Positions 44,658 through 55,264 are shown, counted from the stretch's first letter. The stretch: DNA of 64,000 nucleotides from Hyphomicrobium sp. (GCA_002928735.1 PERL01000007.1:62001-126000); one strand, 5' to 3'. The notes: generated by a model from the letters alone, not told the origin. Translations and numbers: made by a program.

Positions 44658-45860
44658 CTAGAAATCGAGCGGCAGCACATCGACCTCGGCGCCAGCCGGC
44701 AAGGCCGGCGCATTGATCGCGGCCACAATCAAAGCATTTGATGCCGCCAGCACGCTCGTCAGCGAACTATCCTGCGACGCCTGCGGCGTCACCGTCAGCG
44801 AGCCCGACGCATCCCGCTCCATGATCGCGCGCATGTAGTGAAGGCGATCCCCGTTCGCCCTCATCGGCTGCGAGAGCCGCGCCTTGACGGCAGCCGTTGC
44901 CGTCGCATGTCCCAAAAGCCGCTCGATCAGCGGCACCAGAAACACCCGCGCGCAAATCATCGCCGACACCGGATTTCCCGGCAGCCCCAGCACCCGCTGC
45001 ATCCCCATCCGCCCGAACAGCATCGGCTTGCCCGGCCGCATCGCAATCTTCCAGAAGTCGAGCGCCATGCCGCGCGCTTGCAAAACGGGCCCGACCAGAT
45101 CGTGATCGCCCACCGATGCCCCGCCGATCGTCACCAGAACGTCCGCATCGCCGGCCGCCGCAATCTTCTGCTCCAGCGCCGCCCGCGTATCGCCTGCAAT
45201 CCCGAGCAAGCGCGGCTCGCCGCCCGCTGCCGCGATCATCGCCGCCAGACCATACGGATTAGACGATACGATCTGATCCGGCCCCGGCGTTTGCCCGGGT
45301 TCCACCAGTTCATCGCCCGTCGCCAGAATGGCAACGACGGGCTTGCGCCGCACGGCTAACGTCCCATGCCCCATCGCGGCGGCGAGCAGAATGGCTCGCG
45401 CATCGAGCACCCGGCCCGGTGTGAGCAAAACCTCCCCGTGCGAGAAATCGCCCCCACGCGGACGGATATTCGCGCCCGATTCGGGAGCGGCGAGAACGGT
45501 GATCGCCGAGCCATCGGCCCGGGCGTTCTCCTGAATAACGACGGTATCGGCCCCAGCCGGCAGAGGCGCACCCGTAAAGATCCGCGCGCACTGACCAATG
45601 CCAACTGTTCCGCCGAACGACTGCCCCGCCCGCGCTTCGCCAACGAGCGAGAGTACCGCCGGCACGCGCGCCAGATCCGCCGCCCGCATCGCATACCCAT
45701 CCATCGCCGAAGCATCGAACGGCGGTTGCGTCAGAGTGGCGGCAACGCTGTCCGCGAGCACCCGCCGCGCAGCCTGTGCCAACGGCACGCGCGAGCTTTC
45801 CGTGAACTCGACACCGTCGAGAATGCGGGCCAACGCGTCATCGACCGACAGCAGCCCCAT
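44658..45860 (-). CDS. moeA: Molybdopterin molybdenumtransferase
   Basis: This 400-residue enzyme inserts molybdate into adenylylated molybdopterin. QPPFDASAMDGYAMRAADL and IFTGAPLPAGADTVVIQE belong to domains I and II. The MPT-binding domain has ILATGDELVEPGQ and TIGGASVGDHD, and LPGNPVSAMICARVF is close to the C-terminal barrel. It is the last gene of the trp-moa series, 4 bp after moaC. Confidence 0.95.
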   Translation of the reverse strand: MGLLSVDDALARILDGVEFTESSRVPLAQAARRVLADSVAATLTQPPFDASAMDGYAMRAADLARVPAVLSLVGEARAGQSFGGTVGIGQCARIFTGAPLPAGADTVVIQENARADGSAITVLAAPESGANIRPRGGDFSHGEVLLTPGRVLDARAILLAAAMGHGTLAVRRKPVVAILATGDELVEPGQTPGPDQIVSSNPYGLAAMIAAAGGEPRLLGIAGDTRAALEQKIAAAGDADVLVTIGGASVGDHDLVGPVLQARGMALDFWKIAMRPGKPMLFGRMGMQRVLGLPGNPVSAMICARVFLVPLIERLLGHATATAAVKARLSQPMRANGDRLHYMRAIMERDASGSLTVTPQASQDSSLTSVLAASNALIVAAINAPALPAGAEVDVLPLDF

Positions 45861-45864
45861 GGGA

Positions 45865-46349
<485 letters not shown>

Positions 46350-46353
<4 letters not shown>

Positions 46354-47150
46354 GCTGCGCCTTTCGACAGCAGCGCCTTCGTCGCAGCCGTGACGTCGTC
46401 CTGCCGCATCAGGCTTTCGCCGACGAGGAACGTGTTGACACCCACTGCCTGCAGCCGCGCGATGTCGGCCGGCGTGAAGATCCCGCTTTCTCCCACGACG
46501 ATCCGATCGTCCGGAACGAGCGGTGCCAGCCGCTCGGTCGTCGCCAGTGTCACGTCGAAGGTCTTCAAGTTGCGATTGTTGATGCCGATGAGCGGGCAGG
46601 GGAGTTTCAACGCGCGATCCAGTTCTGCGTCGTCATGCACTTCGACGATGGCGTCCATGCCCCAGTCGCGCGCGGCCGCGGCGAGATCAGCGGCGAGCCC
46701 GTCATCCACTTCCGCCATGATGATCAGAATGCAGTCGGCCCCCCAGGCGCGCGCCTCCACCACCTGATACGTGTCGACCATGAAATCCTTGCGCAACACA
46801 GGAAGCGAAACGGCAGCCCGCGCGTTCGTGAGATACTCCGGCGCCCCCTGGAACGACGGCCCATCTGTCAGGATCGACAAACACGCCGCCCCGCCCGCCT
46901 CATAGGCGCGCGCCAGCGCCGGCGGATCAAAGTCCGCGCGGATCAACCCCTTCGACGGCGAGGCCTTCTTGATCTCTGCAATCAACGCCGGCCGCCCCGC
47001 CGCGTGCGCCGCCCGGATGGCCCCGGCGAAAGACCGCACCGGCGGCGCCGAACGCGCATATTCAGCCATCACCTGCAGCGGCTGCTTTGCTTTGGCAGCA
47101 GCCACTTCGTCGAGCTTGTAGCTCGTGATCTTTGCAAGAATATCGGACAT
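46350..47150 (-). CDS. trpC: Indole-3-glycerol phosphate synthase
   Basis: A 266-residue TIM barrel catalyses ring closure to indole-3-glycerol phosphate. The catalytic Lys and Glu residues lie in [20 protein letters not shown] and [10 protein letters not shown], and [14 protein letters not shown] binds phosphate. It is monofunctional (no TrpF fusion). A 100-bp gap separates it from the unknown exported-protein gene upstream. Confidence 0.96.
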
Positions 47151-47250
47151 GGGCCAGACCTTAGCGCTGCGGACCGCCGGTTGCTACCCGCCTCCACCGG
47201 AAGGGTCAATCTCGCTCCGCGAAATCCGCGCCTACAACCCGAAATCCGGA

Positions 47251-47775
47251 CTAATGCGGCATCAGCTTGAAGTCGCCGCTCATGCTGCCGCGCATGTTGC
47301 AGAAAGTGTTGCACGGCTCGGACGCCGTCAACGTCACCACCCCAGGCGTCGTCCCGCTCTTCACCGTCACATCGCAGCCGGTCACGCCCGACACCCGGGC
47401 CACCAGCACGTCCGCTTCGCGCGTGGCCTCGAGCGCCGCCGTGCAGATGTAGCGCGGCTCCTTGCCCGAGGTGGAAACCGCGATCCGCGCGGGTTTATCG
47501 GCGTGCTCCATAATGACGAGCCGCCCCTCGACCCCTTCGCTGGCGGCTTCGTAGCGGCCGTTCAACGCTGCCCCGGGGCTCAACTCTTCGACCGCCTTCC
47601 AGTCGCACGGCACGTTCGTGGGATTGGATTTGGTGGCGGCCTCAACAGCGGCCGCGTAGCACGCCTCTGGTGTCGTCGCGGCCACCCGGTCCACCGCCGG
47701 CCCGAACATGCCCGAGACATAAGCGGCCAGCCCCAGCAATAATGCCACGATTGCGATGGTGCTCAGCGTTCGCAT
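47251..47775 (-). CDS. Unknown exported or membrane-anchored Cys-rich protein in the trp operon
   Basis: ATG 47775 gives 174 residues. The first 25 (MRTLSTIAIVALLLGLAAYV...) form a signal sequence or anchor. The rest should be periplasmic and carries six Cys, an even number suited to three disulfides (near residues 39, 57, 110, 133, 155 and 159). No family is recognised. It starts 10 bp after the trpD stop and precedes trpC by 100 bp, so it is co-transcribed with the pathway despite having no evident link to it. Confidence 0.65.
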   Translation of the reverse strand: MRTLSTIAIVALLLGLAAYVSGMFGPAVDRVAATTPEACYAAAVEAATKSNPTNVPCDWKAVEELSPGAALNGRYEAASEGVEGRLVIMEHADKPARIAVSTSGKEPRYICTAALEATREADVLVARVSGVTGCDVTVKSGTTPGVVTLTASEPCNTFCNMRGSMSGDFKLMPH

Positions 47776-47785
47776 GGCCTGCCCT

Positions 47786-48820
47786 CTATGAAACCGAATT
47801 GCTCGCCGACACCAGACGCTCAAGCGCAGCCCGTGCCGCGCCACTATCGATCGCCGCCGCCGCCAGCCCAACGCCGTCCCGCAGGTCCGCCGCTTTCCCG
47901 CCCACGACCAGCGCCGCCCCCGCATTCATCAACACGATATCGCGGTAGGCACCCTTTGCCCCGCCGAGCACATCGCGCAACGCCGCCGCATTCGCCGCCG
48001 CATCCCCGCCCCTGAGATCCGCAATCGACGCTCGCGGGAGACCCGCATCTTCCGGCGACACCTCGAACGTCGTCACCGCGCCGCCCCTCAATTCCGCCAC
48101 CAGCGTCGGCCCCGTCGTCGATAACTCATCGAGCCCGTCGCGCCCGTGCACGACCCACGCGTGCCGCGACCCGAGCCGGCCCAGCACCTGTGCAATCGGC
48201 TCCACCCAGTCCGCCGCGAACACGCCGACAACCTGCCGCTCGACATTCGCCGGATTGCAAATCGGACCCATCAGGTTGAAGAGCGTGCGCAGTCCAAGCT
48301 CCGCCCGGATCGGCGCCCACACCTTCATCGCCGGATGATGCATCGGCGCCCACAGGAACCCGACTCCCGCCTGATCGATCACGGATGCGATCTGCCCAGA
48401 ATTGAGATCGATTTTGACGCCGAGCGCCGTCAGCACATCCGACGCCCCCGACAGCGACGACACCGACCGGTTGCCATGCTTGGCCACCGTCAATCCCGCA
48501 CCCGCCGCCACGAAAGCCGCGCAGGTGGAAACGTTATACGTCTTCAATCCATCGCCGCCCGTGCCGACGATATCGACCGCGCCTTCCGGCGCCACGACCG
48601 GTAGCATCCGCATGCGCAACAGCCGCGCGGCCCCCGTCAACTCGTCGACCGTCTCGCCGCGCACGCGCAATCCCATCAGGAATGCGCCCATCTGCGCCGG
48701 CGTCGCCTCACCCGCCGTCATGCGGTCGAGCCCTTCGAACACTTCGTCCTGCGACAGCGTCCGTCCGCCCGCGATAGACCCGAGCAGCACCTTGGCGTCA
48801 AACGATGGCGTTGCAGTCAT
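47786..48820 (-). CDS. trpD: Anthranilate phosphoribosyltransferase
   Basis: This 344-residue enzyme joins anthranilate with PRPP. The motifs DIVGTGGDGLKTYNVST and AKHGNRSVSSLSGASD form the PRPP and metal-binding site, and FLWAPMHHPAMK contacts anthranilate. The length is standard. It starts 10 bp after trpG. Confidence 0.96.
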   Translation of the reverse strand: MTATPSFDAKVLLGSIAGGRTLSQDEVFEGLDRMTAGEATPAQMGAFLMGLRVRGETVDELTGAARLLRMRMLPVVAPEGAVDIVGTGGDGLKTYNVSTCAAFVAAGAGLTVAKHGNRSVSSLSGASDVLTALGVKIDLNSGQIASVIDQAGVGFLWAPMHHPAMKVWAPIRAELGLRTLFNLMGPICNPANVERQVVGVFAADWVEPIAQVLGRLGSRHAWVVHGRDGLDELSTTGPTLVAELRGGAVTTFEVSPEDAGLPRASIADLRGGDAAANAAALRDVLGGAKGAYRDIVLMNAGAALVVGGKAADLRDGVGLAAAAIDSGAARAALERLVSASNSVS

Positions 48821-48830
48821 GGAATGGATC

Positions 48831-49442
48831 TCACGCCGCCGGCCGCTGCGATGCCGGCCGCTTCTTCGGCGTCATGCCGGCAAGCGTAAGGAAGTTGGCA
48901 AGCAGCGCATGCCCCTGTTCCGAAGCGATGCTCTCGGGATGGAACTGCACACCATGCACGGGATGCGTCTTGTGCATCAGCCCCATGATGATGCCGTCGT
49001 CGGTCTCCGCCGTAATGTCGAGACAGTCGGGCAAACTTTTCCGCTCCACGATCAGCGAATGATAGCGCGTCACCTGGAACCGCTCGGGCAGCCCTTTGAA
49101 CACGCTCGTATTGAAATGCCGGATGGTCGACAGCTTGCCGTGCAGCGGTTCCGGCGCGCGGATCACCTTGCCGCCATAGACCTGCCCAATCGACTGATGC
49201 CCGAGACAAACCCCGAGCAGCGGGATCTTTGGACCCGCCTTGGCAATGAGATCAAGGCAGATGCCCGCCTCGTTCGGCGTGCACGGCCCCGGCGACAGCA
49301 CGATCGCCTTCGGCTTCTTCTTCAAGACCTCCTCGGTGGTGATCTTGTCGTTCCGGTGCACCTCACATGGTGCGCCCAGTTCACCCAGGAAGTGCACCAG
49401 ATTATACGTAAAGCTATCGTAGTTATCGATCAGCAGCAGCAT
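48831..49442 (-). CDS. trpG: Anthranilate synthase component II (glutamine amidotransferase)
   Basis: A 203-residue class I amidotransferase supplies ammonia to TrpE. It shows [21 protein letters not shown], the Cys nucleophile in [12 protein letters not shown] and the His/Glu pair in GVQFHPESI. The same subunit may also serve 4-aminobenzoate synthesis. Unlike in Rhizobium and Brucella, trpE and trpG are separate genes here, and another gene lies between them. Confidence 0.95.
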   Translation of the reverse strand: MLLLIDNYDSFTYNLVHFLGELGAPCEVHRNDKITTEEVLKKKPKAIVLSPGPCTPNEAGICLDLIAKAGPKIPLLGVCLGHQSIGQVYGGKVIRAPEPLHGKLSTIRHFNTSVFKGLPERFQVTRYHSLIVERKSLPDCLDITAETDDGIIMGLMHKTHPVHGVQFHPESIASEQGHALLANFLTLAGMTPKKRPASQRPAA

Positions 49443-49496
49443 GGATTATCCTCTAGCGGCAGCCGTGCCACCCAAATCGCCATCGACCCTAGCGCC

Positions 49497-50024
49497 TCAA
49501 AGCGCCTCGCTCAACCGCCGCGGCGTGGCGAAGTGAATGACGCGGCCCTTGCGCGGCGCCACGTCGGCCCATTTGTCCGTGTCAAAGGTGTAAAGCGCGA
49601 AGGCGCAGGTCGGAAACTTGCTCTTGGTTGCCCGCTCCGCTTCCGGCGCGCACGCGCCGATGAGCGCGATGTTCAGCTCATGAAAGCCGGGATTATGACC
49701 AACGAGCAAAACCGAGCGTACCGAATTCGGAATGTCGTGGATTCGGTCGAGAAGCTGCCGTGCGCCAGCCATATAGAGCCGGTCTTCAAACTGGACATCC
49801 CGCGGCGGCGGTACAATGAACGGCGCAGCGAGACCATAAGTCATCCGCGCCCGTACCGCGCTCGAACACAAGACCAGATCCGGCGAAAAGCCAGCCCGCG
49901 CGATCTCCGCGCCCATTCGCGGCGCAGCCTCTAGCCCCCGCGGGGCAAGATCGCGCTCGAAGTCGAGCACGCCCTCGACCTCCCAGTTCGACTTGGCATG
50001 CCGCAACAGTCCCAGCGTCAGCAT
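49497..50024 (-). CDS. SixA-like histidine phosphatase inside the trp operon
   Basis: ATG 50024 gives 175 residues of the histidine phosphatase superfamily. The RHG-type nucleophile is in LGLLRHAKSNW and the second catalytic His in VLLVGHNPGFHEL, as in SixA phosphohistidine phosphatases. AAPRMGAEIARAGFSPDLVLCSSAVRARMT is split by the usual loop. It begins 13 bp after the trpE stop and ends 54 bp before trpG, so it is probably co-transcribed. Its substrate (phosphohistidine protein or small molecule) is unknown. Confidence 0.87.
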   Translation of the reverse strand: MLTLGLLRHAKSNWEVEGVLDFERDLAPRGLEAAPRMGAEIARAGFSPDLVLCSSAVRARMTYGLAAPFIVPPPRDVQFEDRLYMAGARQLLDRIHDIPNSVRSVLLVGHNPGFHELNIALIGACAPEAERATKSKFPTCAFALYTFDTDKWADVAPRKGRVIHFATPRRLSEAL

Positions 50025-50037
50025 CCTGGCAGGTTCC

Positions 50038-51612
50038 TCAACCGAACGGCCCGCCGTTGCCCCGCGAACCGCTCTTTTTCGTTCGCGCCGCGAATTGGAT
50101 TGCATCTTCGGCAGCCCGCACAATGGCCTTGGCTTTGTTGATGCACTCCTGCTGCTCGCTCTCCGGCACACTGTCGTACACGATGCCAGCGCCCGACTGC
50201 ACGTGCAGCATCCCGTCCTTCACGATCGCGGTCCGCAACACGATGCACGTGTCCATTTCGCCATCGGCTGTGAAATAGCCAACGCAGCCCGCATAGGGCC
50301 CACGCTTGGCCTTCTCCAACTCGTCGATGACTTCCATCGCGCGCACTTTGGGAGCCCCCGAAACGGTGCCCGCCGGAAAGCCGGCCATCAGCGCATCCAC
50401 GCTGTCGCGCGTCTTGTCGAGCCGGCCGACAACATTCGACACAATGTGCATGACATGGCTATAGCGCTCGATGACGAATTGATCCGTCACATCCACGGTG
50501 CCGATTTCCGCCACCCGGCCGACATCGTTGCGGCCGAGGTCGAGCAGCATGAGATGCTCCGCCCGCTCCTTGGGATCGGAAATGAGGGCCGCCGCCAGCG
50601 CCTTGTCTTCCGCGTCATCCGACCCGCGCCGCGCCGTTCCCGCGATCGGCCGGATGGTGACGCGACCGTCGCGCACGCGCACGAGGATTTCTGGGCTCGA
50701 CCCCACCAGCGAAAAACCACCCAGATCGAGATGAAACAGAAATGGCGACGGGTTCATCCGCCGCAGCGACCGGTAGAGCGCGAACGACGACAACGCGAAC
50801 GGCGCCGAGAAGCGCTGCGAAAGCACGACCTGAAAAATGTCGCCAGCGCGAATGTATTCCTTCGCCTTGGCCACCATCGCTAGGTATTCGGCCTCCGTCG
50901 TGTTTGATTTTGGCTCCGGCGCAACGAGCTTGCGCGCCGGCGGTAGCGCGGCGTGTTCGACCGGCTGATCGAGCGCCGCAATCACCTTTTTCAAGCGTTT
51001 GGTCGCCGCCTTGTAAGCTTTGTCCGCCTTAACGCCGGGCTCGGGACGCACCGGCGTCACCAGCGTCATCTCGTCTTTCACGCTGTCGAAAATCACAACG
51101 ATGGTCGGTCGGATCAGAACCGCATCGGGCACACCGAGCGCATCGGGATTGACGTTGGGCAGATGCTCCACCAGCCGGATCGTGTCATAGCCCATGTAGC
51201 CGAAAACGCCGGCCGCCATGGGTGGCAGTTCCGCCGGCAGTTCGAGGCGGGAGGCATCGAGAAGCGCGCGCAGCGAGGCGAGAGCCGTCTGGGACTCGGC
51301 TTTGAATACCGGCTTCTTTGCGAGCGGATTGACCGACACCTCGGCATGATCGCCCGACGCGCGCCACACCAGGTCCGGCTCGAACGCAATGATCGAGTAC
51401 CGCCCACGCGTCGCCCCGCCCTCCACGCTCTCCAACAGCAGGCTCATGGGCCTGCCCGAGCAAAGCTTCAGATAAGCCGAGACGGGTGTCTCCAGGTCGG
51501 CAACAAGACGAGTCCAGACCACCTGCGTCCGGCCCGCCGCATATGTCTTTGCGAAGGTGTCGAACGCGGGATTGGCCTCACCGGTACCGGCCCTGGCGGA
51601 ATGCGTGCTCAC
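50038..51612 (-). CDS. trpE: Anthranilate synthase component I
   Basis: GTG 51612, with AAGGA about 10 nt upstream, gives 524 residues. A TTG nine codons earlier lacks a ribosome site. The chorismate-binding domain has SQRFSAPFALSSFALYRSL, GSSPEILVRV, RPIAGTARRG and PAGTVSGAPKVRAMEVIDELE. The region around LLLESVEGG is where tryptophan feedback residues lie in this family. It converts chorismate to anthranilate with ammonia from TrpG. No leader peptide or attenuator is visible in the 61 bp after ppiD. Confidence 0.95.
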   Translation of the reverse strand: MSTHSARAGTGEANPAFDTFAKTYAAGRTQVVWTRLVADLETPVSAYLKLCSGRPMSLLLESVEGGATRGRYSIIAFEPDLVWRASGDHAEVSVNPLAKKPVFKAESQTALASLRALLDASRLELPAELPPMAAGVFGYMGYDTIRLVEHLPNVNPDALGVPDAVLIRPTIVVIFDSVKDEMTLVTPVRPEPGVKADKAYKAATKRLKKVIAALDQPVEHAALPPARKLVAPEPKSNTTEAEYLAMVAKAKEYIRAGDIFQVVLSQRFSAPFALSSFALYRSLRRMNPSPFLFHLDLGGFSLVGSSPEILVRVRDGRVTIRPIAGTARRGSDDAEDKALAAALISDPKERAEHLMLLDLGRNDVGRVAEIGTVDVTDQFVIERYSHVMHIVSNVVGRLDKTRDSVDALMAGFPAGTVSGAPKVRAMEVIDELEKAKRGPYAGCVGYFTADGEMDTCIVLRTAIVKDGMLHVQSGAGIVYDSVPESEQQECINKAKAIVRAAEDAIQFAARTKKSGSRGNGGPFG

Positions 51613-51673
51613 GCGGCGGTCGTCCTTCTCGATCTGCAAGTGAACCCGGTTTGGACGCGGGGTCTCAAATACG

Positions 51674-53575
51674 TCAGTTCGCCGTCACGTCGGCGCCGGT
51701 GACCCTGGCGACTTCCTTGTCATTGATGGAAATCCCAAGCCGGTCCTGCAGGCTGGCGACGTAGGCGATCAGCAAATCGTTCTGCAGTCCGCGGCGCAGG
51801 TCCGTGACGAGTTTGTCTTTATCGGCCGGCGGCAACTCGCCCGCAGGCGTGATCTTGGTGATCTGCATGACGACGCGCGATTGGCGATCCACCGTCAGCG
51901 CCGAACCCGCGCCGTTGATCGGCAGCGTAAATGCAATATCCACGGCCTCTTCCGTCAGTCCTGGCGGCACCATGTTGCGCTTCACCGTCTCGACCTTGTC
52001 GGGCGTCCCGCCACCGTCCGCCGCGACCTTGGCGAAGTCCTCGCCAGCCTTAAGCCGCTCGACGAGTTGCTCGGCGAGTTCCCGCACCTTGGTGCGCCGC
52101 TCGCTATCGACGACGGCCGTCTTGACCTCCGCCTTGACCGTGTCGAAGGGCTTTTCCTTCGGCGGATCAATACCGAGAACTTCTACCCAAGCATAGCCGT
52201 CCGACCCGATTTCGACCGGATCTGTCAGCGTGCCGGGCTCGGTCCGCGCCACCAGACGCGTAACGAACTCAGGCGTTGGAATATCGAGAACGGCATTTCC
52301 ATCGGGCGATTTCCCGGCGCTGTCTCCAGCTGGAACCTCAATCAGGCGCAGCTTCAATTCGTCCGCGATTTGTTTCTTGGTCTTGCCGGCGTTGCGCCCC
52401 TCTTCGACGAGGTCCACCTTCTCCTGCAGCACCGTCGTGGCTTTGGCGGTCGCAAGTTTGTCGCGCACCTTCTCCTTGGTTTCCTCAAACGTGCTCTCGC
52501 GGCCCGGCGAAATTTCGATGACGCGAATGAGAACCGTCGCAAACCGTCCTTCGATCACCTCCGAGATATCGTCGCGCGCGATTTTGAATGCCGCGTCCGC
52601 GATCTTGGGATCGATCAACTGCGTCTTCGCCACCAGTCCGAGGTTCACGTCGCTCTCTTTGGCGCCGTTGTCCTTGGCCACATCCATGAAGTTCTTGGAG
52701 CCCTTGACGAGCGCATCGCGCGCCGCCTCGGCCGCAGCTTTATCCTTGAAGGCGATCTGCTGCACGCGGCGCTTTTCCGGCGTGTCGTAGGTCTCTTTTT
52801 CCGACTCGTACGACGCCTTAAGTTCCTCGTCTGTCACCACCACGTCCTTCTTCAGGTCCGAGGCCATCGCGACGAGCACATTGTACTTGCGGTACTCCGG
52901 CGTCATGAACGACGCCTTGTTGTCGTTATAGTAGGTTTGCAGCTTGGCGTCGTCCGGCTCGGCGATCGTGACCTTCGCAGCCGAGTCGATCTTGAAAAAC
53001 GCGATGTCGCGCGTCTCGTTCTTGTAGGCGTTCTCGATATCGATCATCGCCTGGGGAACGACCGTCGCACCCAGTACGGCGCTCGAGAATTGCTGCCGCA
53101 GATCATCGTCGAGACGCAGCGACAGGAACATGCTCTCGCTCATACCCAGACGCGCCAGCAGATCGTTGAAGCCCGAGCGCGAGAATTTCCCGTCGGGGCC
53201 AGCGAAGCCCGGATCGGAAAACAGATTTTGCACAACGCGGTCCGACGAGAGCCCAAGGTTGATCTCGCGGGCGTATTCCTTCAGCGCCGTCTGCCCGATC
53301 ATTTTCGACAAGACGAGCCGGTCGATGCCCTGCTTGCGCGCGTCTTCCATCGTTAGCCGGCGATCGGTCTCCGCAGCCAGTCCGTCGATTTCGGCCCGCA
53401 GCACCCGGTCGAAATCGGTGACGGAGATCTTAGCGTCACCCACGGTCGCCACAGCGCCCCGCGAAAAACCCGTAAAGACGTCGGCGATGCCCCAGACGGC
53501 AAAGCTCAAGATGAGAAGGCTCAACAAGAGCTTGGCAATAAGTCCCGTCGAGCCACGTCTCAGTGCGTCTAACAT
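51674..53575 (-). CDS. ppiD: Membrane-anchored periplasmic folding factor PpiD (SurA N-terminal/PPIC type)
   Basis: This 633-residue protein has a single N-terminal membrane helix (about 13-32, IAKLLLSLLILSFAVWGIAD), a SurA_N-like chaperone region (about 40-200) and a parvulin-type PPIC domain (about 240-360). A long helical C-terminal part follows. This is the layout of PpiD, which helps newly exported proteins at the Sec translocon. It lies 61 bp before trpE and is divergent from tpiA, an arrangement common in Hyphomicrobiales. Confidence 0.9.
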   Translation of the reverse strand: MLDALRRGSTGLIAKLLLSLLILSFAVWGIADVFTGFSRGAVATVGDAKISVTDFDRVLRAEIDGLAAETDRRLTMEDARKQGIDRLVLSKMIGQTALKEYAREINLGLSSDRVVQNLFSDPGFAGPDGKFSRSGFNDLLARLGMSESMFLSLRLDDDLRQQFSSAVLGATVVPQAMIDIENAYKNETRDIAFFKIDSAAKVTIAEPDDAKLQTYYNDNKASFMTPEYRKYNVLVAMASDLKKDVVVTDEELKASYESEKETYDTPEKRRVQQIAFKDKAAAEAARDALVKGSKNFMDVAKDNGAKESDVNLGLVAKTQLIDPKIADAAFKIARDDISEVIEGRFATVLIRVIEISPGRESTFEETKEKVRDKLATAKATTVLQEKVDLVEEGRNAGKTKKQIADELKLRLIEVPAGDSAGKSPDGNAVLDIPTPEFVTRLVARTEPGTLTDPVEIGSDGYAWVEVLGIDPPKEKPFDTVKAEVKTAVVDSERRTKVRELAEQLVERLKAGEDFAKVAADGGGTPDKVETVKRNMVPPGLTEEAVDIAFTLPINGAGSALTVDRQSRVVMQITKITPAGELPPADKDKLVTDLRRGLQNDLLIAYVASLQDRLGISINDKEVARVTGADVTAN

Positions 53576-53749
53576 CGGTTCGCTGTCCTGGAAACGCGCG
53601 GACGACCCCGGAGGCGCCGCTCTGGGGGCGCAACGATCCGATGATCATCCGGCAGTTGAAACTCCGAAAACCCGCGCGTGACGCGGGCGCTCGGCGTGAT
53701 ATGAAGCCCACCCGGTTCGCGAAAGCAAGAGGCGAGGGAGGGTTAAGAC

Positions 53750-54520
53750 ATGACGGGGGAGGGTGCCCGGCCGCGGCCGCTGGTGGCTGGAAATTGGAAG
53801 ATGAATGGCAGGCGGTCAGCGATCGCCGAAGCCAAGGCCGTTGCAGATGCCCTCGCGGCGCGTGAGTCCTCGCCGCGTGCCGATGTTCTGATCTGCCCGC
53901 CCGCCACCCTGGTCATGATCATGGCCGAAATCCTGAAGGATGCACCGCTCAAAATCGGCGCCCAGGACTGCCATTGGGCCGAATCCGGGGCTCACACCGG
54001 CGATCTGTCCGCCGAAATCCTTGCCGACGCCGGCGCCTCCGCCATCATCGTCGGACACTCCGAACGCCGCGCCGACCATGCCGAAACCGACCTTGTCGTG
54101 AGAACCAAGCAAGAGGCGGTCCACCGGGCCGGTCTCACCGCCATCGTCTGTATCGGCGAAACCAAAGGCCAGCGGCTCGCTGGCCAGACCATCGACGTGG
54201 TGGTCCGGCAACTCGAACGATCCCTCTGCGATGCGACGACCCCAGAGAATACCGTCGTCGCCTACGAACCCGTTTGGGCGATTGGCACGGGGCTAACGCC
54301 AACAAACGCAGACGTGGCCGACGTCCACTCCGCAATCCGCGACCGTCTCGTCGCCCGCTTTGGCGAAGCCGGTCACGCCATCCGCATTCTGTATGGTGGA
54401 TCGGTGAAGCACCAGAACGCCACGGAACTTATGGCCGTCGCGAATGTGGATGGTGCCCTTGTCGGCGGCGCCAGCCTCAAGGCCGCCGACTTTCTCGGCA
54501 TCATCGCGGCTTACGAATGA
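53750..54520 (+). CDS. tpiA: Triosephosphate isomerase
   Basis: This 256-residue TIM barrel interconverts dihydroxyacetone phosphate and glyceraldehyde 3-phosphate. Catalytic residues are Lys in VAGNWKMNG, His in IVGHSERRA and Glu in [26 protein letters not shown] is the phosphate-binding loop. ATG 53750 follows GGGAGG by 8 nt. It is divergent from ppiD across 174 bp. Confidence 0.97.
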   Translation: MTGEGARPRPLVAGNWKMNGRRSAIAEAKAVADALAARESSPRADVLICPPATLVMIMAEILKDAPLKIGAQDCHWAESGAHTGDLSAEILADAGASAIIVGHSERRADHAETDLVVRTKQEAVHRAGLTAIVCIGETKGQRLAGQTIDVVVRQLERSLCDATTPENTVVAYEPVWAIGTGLTPTNADVADVHSAIRDRLVARFGEAGHAIRILYGGSVKHQNATELMAVANVDGALVGGASLKAADFLGIIAAYE

Positions 54521-54588
54521 ATCCGGGCATTGCTCCCGGTTCCCGCACGCGCCATAACACCCCAGAGTTGAGCAACGGACAGCCCGTG

Positions 54589-55134
54589 ATGATCCGCGCC
54601 CTGCGCCCCCTTGTTCTCGCGATCGGCACAATGAGCGGCTTCGCCACGGGAGCTCACGCCCTGCCCATGGCGCCGGAAGCGTGCGATCAGGCCAAGGCTG
54701 AGCAAACCTCTCTGGAAACCTCCGGAGTAGCCCGCGACATGGCGCAAGGGCCGGAATGGGCGCGTGCCAATCTCTCCGTAGATCGTCTGCAGCGGGTCGC
54801 CCGCTGGATTGAACTGCAGGAGCAGATCCTGTTCCGCTGCCCGCGCCCCGCACCGCCCCCCGCACCGGCGACGGCCGCCGCCCCCACCCCTGGAGCAAAA
54901 CCAGAAAAAAGCAAGTTAGATCAGAAGACTAAGCAAAAGCCGGCGACGCTGTCCGAAACGGGAGACGCGGGCGAGACCCCGCCGAAGCCTGCGAAACCCA
55001 AGCCCCCATCCATTAAAAAGCCAAAAGCCGACGACGCCTACCGCTCACCGTCTCCCTTCTCTGGTGAGGACGTCCAGCACGCCATCCCAGGTATGCCCGG
55101 GCAACCCACTGGCGGTGCCAGCCTTGCACCCTAA
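54589..55134 (+). CDS. Exported Lys/Pro/Ala-rich protein of unknown function
   Basis: ATG 54589 gives 181 residues with a signal peptide (MIRALRPLVLAIGTMSGFATGAHA, shown here in part). A short helical domain (about 25-85) has two Cys, EACDQAKAEQ and LFRCPRP. It is followed by a Pro/Ala then Lys/Pro-rich disordered tail of about 95 residues. An upstream in-frame ATG overlapping the tpiA stop is possible, but the signal peptide favours the inner start. No family is recognised. Its composition suggests a periplasmic protein that contacts the cell wall or anionic surfaces. Confidence 0.6.
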   Translation: MIRALRPLVLAIGTMSGFATGAHALPMAPEACDQAKAEQTSLETSGVARDMAQGPEWARANLSVDRLQRVARWIELQEQILFRCPRPAPPPAPATAAAPTPGAKPEKSKLDQKTKQKPATLSETGDAGETPPKPAKPKPPSIKKPKADDAYRSPSPFSGEDVQHAIPGMPGQPTGGASLAP

Positions 55135-55264
55135 GGTGTTGGATCCGATATGAGACCGGAACGCGGTCAGATAGACGCGTCCACCGGCCCCTAGCCGTCG
55201 CCTCCGAATTCCGCTATTGACCCCGGTCTCCCAAATCCGCCGACCCGGCAGAAGGCCCTAAACA

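Noticed and set aside
51613-51673. Tryptophan leader peptide and attenuator before trpE
   Set aside because: The 61-bp gap holds no Trp-rich short frame and no competing hairpins.
53974-54588. A long frame upstream of the Lys/Pro-rich exported protein
   Set aside because: It overlaps tpiA in another frame. A signal peptide begins at 54589.
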